Assembly (NCBI GenBank): GCA_020465985.1
Contig: JAANYP010002638.1
Coordinates: 1-64,000 of the forward strand
Length of the DNA stretch: 64,000 nt
Reading direction: 5' to 3'
Source of the DNA: Centrapalus pauciflorus
Lineage: Eukaryota > Streptophyta > Magnoliopsida > Asterales > Asteraceae
In this document: one piece after another, positions 55,214 through 64,000 of the stretch
How the letters are laid out: each line of letters starts with the position of its first letter
Position numbering within the stretch: the first letter of the stretch is position 1
The notes under the pieces: model-generated
Told to the model about the DNA's origin: nothing
Database searches by the model: none
What the model saw: the letters and a program-made list of their open reading frames with translations, nothing else
Made by a program: the position numbers and the translations under genes

Positions 55214-57700
55214 TCAAAAAAATATATTTTCAATGCTAAATATTGCTAAACTGTTCAACCTATCTTGACTCATCATAGTTCGTAAATAAGACTTTAACAA
55301 CTTTAACTTTGAGAAACTCCTTTCGGCAATTGCTGCGGTGACTAGTACGGTCAACAAAATGATATAAACGATTAAAGTATTTGGAAACATGTCCATCTTC
55401 CTTGTAAACTCCATGATCTGAATCGATGTCCATGGTCTTTCTCCCTCATGTGCTTCTTTCGGCAACATTACTTGTAAAATTTGCAACTCCACAAACAAAT
55501 CTTTCCCATCAATATCTAAATGTTTATCATTTGTCAAAGCAGATTCGAGATTCAAACAACACTCTTTCAAGATATCGTCATTTAAGTAAACTAATTTCGA
55601 TGCATCAAACATGAAACCAAAAATAGATTCAAAATATTTTATTTGTTCAAATCTACTTTTTAATTGTAAAGGTGTCATATCAACTAAAACAAGAAAGTAG
55701 TCTATTCTAAACTTTTCTTTAACAGATTGTTCTTCTCTTTCAGTATTTGGAATCTCATCAAATTGTTTTTTCTAACATAAGAACGTTGTATAGGAAACTC
55801 GGGTTCAACTCCCGTTGTTTTGTAATTTCTTTAGCATTAATAATAACAGAGTCAAACCCAATTTCCTTATATTTTTCTAAAAAACTAACAAGTCCTTCTA
55901 AATTATTTACCACAACATCGAGAAACATATCTTTGCATTGTAACTTCTTATTTACTAGATTGATTTTAAACAAAATCTCATGCAAAATAACCAAACTTAG
56001 AATAAACTCAAAACTTGAAAATTCACCATTTACTAACGATTGTGCATCTCTACAAACTTTTACAATATCACTTACTTGAGCTAACTTGATTAATGCTTCT
56101 TTTATTTGAGAAATATATATTTTTATAGCTTTGACACTTTCTATGTGACTTTCTCACCGAGTTGTAGACAAATATTTCAAAGTCAAATCATCAATATACT
56201 CAAGTAAAACACTCCACCGTTTTGTAGAATTAACAAAAACATTGTATATAGTTTGACATGTCTCAAAAAAAGTTTTTGCTTTGTGACAAGAATTATCCAT
56301 ATTACACAAAACCAAATTAAGACTATGACAACCACATGACATGTAAAAAGCTCTTGGGTTTATATCAAGCAATTTTTTTTTGCACAGCTTGGTGTTTTTC
56401 CTTCATGTTAGATCCATTATCATACCCTTGCACTTCACATGATTAATATCTAAATCAAGAGATTTTAAAACATTTTGTAAAACATTGAAAAGACCTAAAC
56501 CTGATGTTTCTTGTACGACCAAAAATTCTAGAAAATACTCCTCCACTTTTATAGAGGGACTTGATATATCAACACATCTTATTATTAATGTCATTTGTTC
56601 TTTGTGACTTGCATCAGAAGTACAATCAAGAATCACTGAAAAATAATTTTCCTCTTTGATGGTTTTGATTATAGCATTCTTTACCTCGAATCCTAACATA
56701 TCAATTAATCCATTTTGAATTTTATGACTTAGATAATGATAATGAGTTTCTTTGCCTTTTATTCTACGAAAATGTTATTTCATTACATGATCAAACTCAT
56801 CAATCATTTGAAGTATACCTAAAAAATTTTTATTAGAATTTTGATAAAGTTTTTCATTTGACCCACGAAATGCAAAGTATATGCAGCTAGGCATTTCACA
56901 ATAGCAATTATTCTAATAATAACTTCTTTTCAATGTTCAGTTGCTTTTTTGATAAGTTCTTGTAAGTCTTTATAAATTGTTTGATTAATATTTAATCTAA
57001 GCCGCAACTCACACCATGACCTTAGATTAATCATATGATCTGAACCTTTTTCATGTGTGCTTAAAGTTTCACCAAGATGTTTCCAATCATTTATACATTC
57101 ACTTGATAAATGGCTACTTGATCGAGCATTTTTAAATAATTTACAACAAAAAAAAAAAAATACTTTATAAAGCTCTTTTGAGTATACCAACCATTTCCTA
57201 TCACAAGAATCACCATTTCGTAGCTTACGTACATAATACTCACAAGAAAAGTGTCTACCAAACTTCATTTCTCTAACAGGTCCCTTTAGTTACAAGTAAG
57301 TCTTTCATTTTTATGTCTAAAACATCCCAAACTTTAGGATCAACAAATATCAACATTCACTTCGGGATCATCATTTTCAGCATTTGTTGGATTTTCATTA
57401 TTTTTCATTTACTTCATCATCAAGATTTTTATTATTTTCACTTACTTCATTCGCATCATGATCTAGATTTTCATTATTTAGATTATCTTCATTTATTTCA
57501 TCAACGTTATTTAGATTATCTTCATTTACTTCATCAACCTTATTTAAATTATCTTCATTAGTTTCATGATCCAGATTTTCATCATTTTCATTTACTTCGG
57601 TATTTTTTTCTATGTTTATCAAAAGGTTTAGCTAAAGATCCATGTAAAGATTGTGTAAGTTTTTGTTGTCTGTTACTTCTTTTCCTATTTTGGGCTACCC
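55214..57700 (-). pseudogene. ZMYM1-like hAT-superfamily transposase, degraded
   Basis: Read from right to left. An Asn/Asp/Glu-rich N-terminus with 11-codon repeats (57398-57622) leads to a TTF-type zinc-finger region with SCDRKWLVYSKELYKVFFFFCCKLF (about 57130-57210). A DUF4371-like segment follows (NYFSVILDCTSDASHKEQM, about 56590-56650), then SCGCHSLNLVLCNM (about 56300-56340). The C-terminal hAT dimerisation motif is AERSFSKLKLLKSYLR...RLNSLAIFSIE (about 55220-55340). Reading jumps between two frames at least twice, between 56930 and 56699 and between 55758 and 55678, and meets several stops. It cannot make a transposase. Order and motifs identify the family well. The nearby hAT-like ends at 37341 could belong to a related family, which was not tested. 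Confidence 0.85.
57398..57622 (-). repeat. 33-bp minisatellite in the transposase N-terminus
   Basis: The plus strand has repeated ATTATCTTCATTTATTTCATC-type units (57421-57600), translating on the minus strand to repeated NEDNLNNVDE-like segments. It is an acidic, Asn-rich repeat, probably slippage-derived. Confidence 0.75.
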
Positions 57701-58560
57701 AAGCTAAGGTTGTGACGGTGGAAACATAAAAGCTTATTGATGTATTAAAACAACTAAATAAGTTGTAAGTATAGAAAGATAACACATGAGTGAGTATCGT
57801 TTTTTTTATTCTATGAAGTTTCAATCAACACTTACACCTACAAACTAAAGAAATCAAAAACCAATTATTGACGAATGAGATAACAATTAAACTATTAACA
57901 TATTTCACAATCTCACAGACAATAAAACACTAAACTGAAACATTATCAAGCTATCTTCATAGAATGACAGAAAAACAGAAAAATAAAATTAAAAATACAA
58001 TAACAAAAGAATCACAAAGAAAAATAGAAAGTCAAATACAAAACAAAAAAACATAAAGTCACAGGTTATAAAAACAAGATCAAATACAAATACAAAAAGT
58101 AAAAAAAAAAAACCAAACTAGAATTCTAGAAACAATATAATTTTGTATATTGATGAATGATGAGTATATTTGGCACAGAGAGAAAGTCCCAGAGAGAAAA
58201 ACAAAATCAAATACAAATACAAATATCATTTGCCTATAAACAGAACCAAATTCTTGAATTATTGACTTATTGTACATGTTTGTGACGACTGATGAAGCAC
58301 CAATGACCAATCGAAGAAATCATAAACTGATAAACATAAAAGGGTCAATGGATTCATGATTCGAGTATTATACCTGTAGTGGATTATTGAATTTGATGAG
58401 ACGAAACACCAATGACCTCTGATAGAAGCAGTGAGCCAGTGAAGCACCAGTGACCTCCGATAGAAGCACCATTACCTCCGAATGTCGATTGTAAGATGGT
58501 GGAAGAGAAAGGGAGTTCGTGAGCAGTGAGCAACAACGACCATCACACACCCATCTTCAC
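57701..58560. other. Non-coding region upstream of the hAT relic
   Basis: AT-rich to 58260. Then comes a patch with repeated GAAGCACCA.TGACC and CCTC(C/T)GATAGAAGCA words (58290-58480), possibly decayed tandem copies. No gene seen. Confidence 0.4.
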
Positions 58561-58674
58561 ATTTGGGTGTGACTTTAACTCTGCCTCTTTGACGCTCCGC
58601 TCTCCTCAATTCCGTCGCTTAAGATTTTGAATTTTGGGAGACGCAATGCCAGAACCATGAGCCGTCTGCCGTCG

Positions 58675-61225
58675 TGAAACACCCTTCCAACTAAAATAGA
58701 TGTTTCACGAACAATTAACAATAATTATCAATAAATACTTGCGGAATTGTGGTCAAATTTAAAATTTTCAATATACAAAACCATCAACATGATTCTCCCC
58801 ACTTTGCTACATAGCAATGAGCAAAGTGAGATGAATCATGGATCAAATGTTTGGGGTTATAATATCTAAACATCCGAAATACAAGACCAAGTAACAATTT
58901 AAGTCCATTCACTTGTATATAACAAAATGAGAGTCCACTACGCCCCAACCCCAAGCATTGTCAAAGCTATACCAAAACAATGAGCCGCTAGTCAAGCTCC
59001 AAGTCTACTACCACGATGGTCAAGTGTGACCCTTTCCCTTACCTGAAAAGGTTAACAACTAAAGGGGTCAACAAAGTTGAGTGGATTGCTAGATTAGTAA
59101 AGAAACATAATATACATGCATACAACAATAATCAACGAGTGTCCAACAATCAACATGAATGAGTGCTCAATTTAGGGTTAGAGCTAGCCCAACATATTGC
59201 TCAATTGAGACTTAGAGCTAGTCAAACGTGTTGCTCAATTTGGGCTTAGAGCTAGTCCAATGTATTGCTCAATTAAGGCTTAGAGCTAGCCCAACATGTT
59301 CCATGGATATCCAGGTGAGGTTAAATGAGAGTTTAACAAGTATGGTGAGGCTCAAAGTGCCTCACAGGTGCTCAATGAATCAACATGTAAGAATTGAGAG
59401 CAAATAAGCTACTACTATCAAGATATCAACAATTAGCTAAATAACATGTTCAACGAGGCATAGCAACAATATACATGAACATTATATAATATTAATGCTA
59501 GAACTCACAGTGATCGGTTTACAAGACTCCCAAGCCTTCCAATGTAGTCACAATAGCCCGGAGAATGGCTAAAGCTTGCAATCAAGCTCCTTTCGGCTCA
59601 ATTCACCTAAAAGCATTCATAACGCGTACCCGTAAGCTCCCGGACACAATACAAACTTCTAAGAGTGGGATAAGAGTATTGGGACATCAAACAAAAAGCA
59701 CCAAGTCCAAATGAGGCCCTACAAGTTCCGGAATGGATCAAAGGCCCTCAAACCCTTTAAACACTCAATTTAGAGGCGTATTTGAAGTATAAGACCCAAG
59801 CACCGACCCCCGACCAACCAAAACGAATTTTTAGGACAGCAGGGTGGTCATAGCATGACCCAGGGGGTAGCGCCGTGACCATGCTTCTGGTTTCGTCCAA
59901 CTGCCCATTTAATGTCATAAATGCACTCAACTCCCTCACAACCTCCATCAATGCTTCTATCATTAACAAGGGACTTTACCAACCATATAAGTAGCATACT
60001 AAGATCACTTTAACACTTCTAAACATATTAGAATTATGTTCTATCATTCCATGATTCCATGGAGTTTATACGGACTCTGAACGAGTCCTAAAATGACCGA
60101 AAACCCCAACCGACAACACCAAGCTCCAATTGAGCTTGTATTCACTTCTAACCAATTCCATAGTAATACTAGACATATTTAGGCTATGTTTAGGTATTCA
60201 ATTATGTTTAAACATTAAAACCAAGTCCCATAGTGCTTAGGAACTCATTGTGGCATTTCACCGAACACGTGGTATGCGGTTTAGACTTAAAACACCAAAT
60301 TGAGTTCTTGCACGTGTTTTGAGTTTTCCGACACTTGAAAACACTTTAATAACATAATTGAATATTTTCTAAACACATTATACCATAATATAGCATTTCA
60401 TTACTTCCATGGAATTCATATGAACTCCAATTGAGTTCAAAATGATCAAAACCCAAACTAAGCCTTCAAAACTCCAATTGAGTCCTACTAGCTTCCATTC
60501 AATTCCGTTGCTATAAATAACATATTTGGTTCATAAATTATCATTCAAAACATGTATTTTAAAGCAACCCAACTTCCATACTCCATTGGAGCTCAAAAGG
60601 AGCTCCAACTTGGGTTTTTACTCAAATCACCAATCCAACCCAATCAATCACGAATTTATGACTCAAATACATTTCTAAACCATATACATTAACCTATACT
60701 TGATTTTAGAGTCATTTACTAACTCAATCCAACAAACCCATTTAGGGCTAAAATCTTCAAATGAAGAACAAAGGAAGAAGATGAAGTGGAGATGGAAAAG
60801 AGGAGTGAAGGAGATGTTTATACCTCAATGGAGCTTCAATCTTCATCAAAACACTAGCCAAATTGTCGCAAACCAAAACCCTAGCTCCCTTTTCTCTCTT
60901 TTCTCTTCACTTTAGCAAGAATATCAAGTGTGTGTGTGTGTGTGTGTTTTGGGGTGGACGATTTTAAGAGAAAAGGGGGAGTCGATTTGGCCTTTGGCCA
61001 CCCCAACCCTCCAACTCTTACCCACTTACAATATGCACCCCTCCACAACTCATCTTTTAATAAAATACAAACCACATTACTACAATTTGCATTTATTTAA
61101 TAAATCAATATCCATAAAAATGAATTTGACATAATTATACTAAATGTATTCAAACATCACATTAAACCATTCTTATGTCATAACTAATTGTCATTTAATT
61201 ATTTTATAAATTTTGGGGTGTTACA
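58675..61225 (-). mobile_element. LTR: Solo LTR, minus strand, 2551 bp
   Basis: On the minus strand it starts TGTAACACCCCAAAATT and ends GGAAGGGTGTTTCA. It is flanked by the perfect 5-bp duplication CGTCG (58670-58674, 61226-61230). There is no second LTR, primer site or coding region, so it is the product of LTR-LTR recombination. It carries four 38-bp direct repeats (59166-59302) and a (GT)n run (60929-60948). TGTAACA...-type ends suggest a gypsy element, but it does not match the LTR at 21280. Confidence 0.85.
59166..59302. repeat. Four tandem 38-bp repeats in the solo LTR
   Basis: TTGCTCAATT..GG.TTAGAGCTAG.CCAACAT.T repeats at about 59166, 59206, 59228 and 59266 with small changes. Confidence 0.8.
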
Positions 61226-61721
61226 CGTCGCTTGGGATTTTCAATTGTCAGATGCTGGAGTGTGGCATACTGATGCAAAGAATGAAGGAATTGGGCCCCT
61301 ACAATAATCTAATGTAAATGGACCAGAAATTGGACCTACTATAAAGTGAACTGGGCTAAAATTTTGTTGCCCCCAGAGTTTTGCCCTGGGTTGAGGCCCA
61401 ACCTTTCCCTAGCCAGCCAGGGCGACACACACACACACACACAGAAGTGGTTGAGCCTTGTAATTCTCTAAATGAGGTTCTGTCGTTCTGAGTTCGGCTC
61501 TCATAATTTTATATTCTTGTGGTTACTTCTAATATAAAAATATATTTATTTTTATTGTCATTTTAGTTTTTAATTATTTTTAGTATTTGATGTGTTTTCA
61601 TTTTCAGGATACATATTATTTAGAGGAAATGATGGTTCTTTTTCTACTGCAGCCATCTAAATGCTGCTTTCTTATATAAGGACATAATGTACATTGAGCA
61701 TTGATTAAATTTAAACGGATA

Positions 61722-62235
61722 ATTGTACAAAAAACCCCCAACTTGTTAGTTTTTTTGTGATTAAAATCCCAAACCGTTTTTAATTGCATTAGTAAAACCC
61801 CGAACTAACTTCAAAATCAGTAAATCAAGGTTTTATCAATGGGTAACCGGTTGAAACCGGTTATTAATCCTACGAGGACCAGTAAATAACCTACGTGGAA
61901 TAAATTTTAATTGTTGAAACTGGTTGCCAAGTATTACACATCATTTAAAACCCCCTTGATGATGTAATCAAGTTTAAAAATTACAATTAAACATTATCAA
62001 CAGGGGTTTAAATGATGTGTAATACTTGACAACCGGTTTTAACAATTAAAATTTATTCCACGTAGGTTATTTACCGGTCCGCGTAGGATTACTAATCGGT
62101 TTCAACCGGTTGCACATTGATAAAACCTTGATTTACTGATTTTTAGTTAGTTCGGATTTTTCTATGCGTCGAAAAATGGTTTGGGTTTTAATCTCAAGAA
62201 ACCGACAACTTGGAGGTTTTTGCACAATCATCCCT
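61722..62235. mobile_element. Foldback element (hairpin) in repeat unit 1
   Basis: The left arm 61722-61970 and right arm 61985-62235 are inverted copies around a short loop. Shared words include GGTTTTATCAATG, AACCGGTTGAAACCGGTT, CCTACG.GGACC and TTTAAAAATTACAATTAAA. The arms fill nearly the whole element, giving a hairpin of about 500 bp. Mutator- or foldback-type. Confidence 0.8.
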
Positions 62236-62810
62236 AACTTAAAAATAAAGTGAAGGTTAAATGTTAGAAAATCAGCTAAACAAACCATGAGCCGTACCAT
62301 GAGCCGTCTGCCGTCGCTTGAGATTTTCAATTGTTTGTGGCATACTGGTGCAAAGAATGAAGGAATTGGGCCTCTACAATAACCTAATGTAAATGGACCA
62401 GAAATTGGACCTACTATAAAGTGAACTGGGCTAAAATTTTGTTGCCCCCATAGTTTTGCTGCCCTGGGCCGAGGCCCAACCTTTCCCTAGCCAGCCATTC
62501 AGGGCCGGCCCTGACACACATACACACACACACACACAGAGAAGTGGTTGAACCTTGTAATTCTCTAAATGAGGTTCTGTCGTTCTGAGTTCGGCTCTCA
62601 TAATTTTATATTCTTGTGGTTACTTCTAGTTTAAAAAAATATTTATTTTTATTGTCATTTTAGTTTTTGATTATTTTTAGTATTTGATGTTTTCGTTTTC
62701 AGGATACTTATTATTTAGGGGAAATGCTGGTTGTTTTTCTACTGCAACCATCTAAGCGCTGCTTTCTTATACAAGGACATAATGTACATTGAGGAGTGAT
62801 TAAATTTAAA

Positions 62811-63330
62811 CAGATAATTGCGCAAAAAACCCCCCAACTTGTTAGTTTTTTATGATTAAAACCCCAAACTGTTTTTAATTGCATGGAAAACCCCGAACTA
62901 ACTCAAAATCAGTAAATCAAGGTTTTATCAATGGGTAACCGGTTGAAACCGGTTATTAATCCTACGTGGACCGGTAAATAACCTACATGGAATAATTTTT
63001 ATTGTTAAAACTGGTTGCCAAGTGTTACAGATCATTTAAAACCCCCTTGATGATGTAATCCCGTTTAAAAATTACAATTAAAAATTATCAACAAGGGTTT
63101 AAATGATGTGTAATACTTGACAACCGGTTTCAACAATTAAAATTTATTCCACGTAGGTTATTTACCGGTCCACGTAGGATTAATAGTCGGTTTCAACCGG
63201 TTACACATTGATAAAACCTTTATTTACTGATTTTTAGTTAGTTTGGGTTTTTCTATACATCAAAAAATGGTTTGGGTTTTAATCTTAAAAAACCGATAAG
63301 TTGGAGGTTTTTCTGCACAATTATCCCTAA
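62811..63330. mobile_element. Foldback element (hairpin) in repeat unit 2
   Basis: Same structure as in unit 1, with arms meeting near 63070-63080. A third copy begins at about 63986 (AAACGGATAATTGCG) after about 85 bp of extra sequence and leaves the window. Confidence 0.8.
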
Positions 63331-64000
63331 TTTGAAAATAAAATGAAGGTTCAATGTTAGAAAAGCAGCTAAACAAACCATGAGCCATCTGCTGTCGCTT
63401 GAGATTTTCAATTGTCTGTTGCTGGAGTGTGGCATACTGGTGCAAAGAATGAAGGAATTGAGCCCCTACAATAACTTAATGTAAATGGACTAGAAATTGG
63501 ACCTACTATAAAGTGAACTGGGCTAAAATTTTGTTGCCCCCATATTTTTGCTGCCCTGGGCCGAGGCCCAACCTTCCCCTAGCCAGCCAGCCAGGGCCGA
63601 CACTGACACACACACACACACACACAGAAAAGTGGTTGAGCCTTGTAATCTCTAAATGAGGTTCTGTCGTTCTGAGTTCGGTTCTCATAATTTTATATTC
63701 TTGTGGTTACTTCTAGTTTAAAAAAATATTTAGTTTTATTGTCATTTTAGTTTTTAATTATTCTTAGTATTTGATGTGTTTTCGTTTTCAGGATACTTAT
63801 TCTTTAAGGGAAATGATGGTTGTTTTTCTACTGCAGCCATCTAAGCGCTGCTTTCTTATATAAGGACATAATGTACATTGAGGAGTGATTACCATGAGGT
63901 TTTAATGTTGTTTGTGTATGTATAAATAGTGGAAAAAGGAAAAAGCATACATGTATCCAACCTTTCATGGTCGTTAAGATAATTTAAACGGATAATTGCG

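Larger units (their letters stand above)
61226..64000. repeat. Tandem array of about 1.08-kb units, continuing past window end
   Basis: The landmark CGCTTG(A/G)GATTTTCAATTG lies at 61229, 62315 and 63396, giving periods of 1086 and 1081. Each unit holds a GTTGCCCCCA..GGCCCAACCTT patch, a (CA)n run (61424, 62516, 63606), TTCTGTCGTTCTGAGTTCGG and a long hairpin. The block before the solo LTR (58600-58674, ACCATGAGCCGTCTGCCGTCG) is the edge of the first unit, so the LTR landed inside the array. No ORF of note. Confidence 0.9.

Noticed and set aside
57313..57561. 82-codon plus-strand frame rich in His/Leu/Tyr
   Set aside because: Antisense of the minisatellite in the hAT transposase N-terminus.

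Overview
This is a gene-poor, AT-rich stretch of a plant nuclear genome, most likely a eudicot. The evidence is spliced genes with plant-type introns, Ty1-copia and Ty3-gypsy LTR retrotransposons, Helitrons, tRNA-derived SINEs, MITEs and a plant ARID-HMG gene. The two 'env-like' ORFs downstream of copia pol resemble proteins common in Asteraceae genomes. That affinity is recalled from family knowledge and was not tested.

Region by region. (1) Positions 1-11396 are the 3' part of a SIRE/Maximus-type copia element: gag with a stop, a pol whose integrase has lost its catalytic Glu, a 2.2-kb spacer carrying a promoter-like palindrome array and a leader intron, an intact env-like ORF of about 1010 codons, and a 3' LTR. 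It sits inside the integrase of a second copia element (11397-17147). That second element has lost most of RT and all of RNase H and carries a broken env-like ORF and its own 3' LTR. (2) 17148-21205 holds two small MITE families joined to long (TA)n tracts, a GC-rich island and a Helitron 3' end. (3) 21206-31250 is one minus-strand Helitron split by a complete Tekay/Del-type chromovirus (21280-30032, 5-bp duplication AATAT) and by a Tourist-like MITE whose left part is tandemly duplicated. (4) 31250-44160 is a mosaic of a microsatellite-flanked MITE, long-inverted-repeat elements, SINEs, Helitrons and hAT-like debris, with no convincing gene. (5) 44164-49066 is the only cellular gene I can support: an ARID plus HMG-box DNA-binding protein in six exons, with a SINE in intron 1 and a foldback repeat in intron 5. 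Its HMG box looks cut short. (6) 49067-55213 holds more MITEs, Helitrons and the third microsatellite-flanked MITE. (7) 55214-57700 (minus) is a decayed ZMYM1-like hAT transposase. (8) 58675-61225 is a solo LTR (duplication CGTCG). It sits in a tandem array of about 1.08-kb units, each carrying a hairpin of about 0.5 kb, which runs past the window end.

The most interesting signals are: the palindromic TTCGAA array with TATA box and splice donor, shared between the copia LTR and the region before its env-like ORF; three MITEs each lying between long (TA)n tracts, one of which appears to have grown inside a Helitron terminus; an exact in-frame 95-codon duplication in the gypsy protease region; and the tandem array of hairpin-bearing units.
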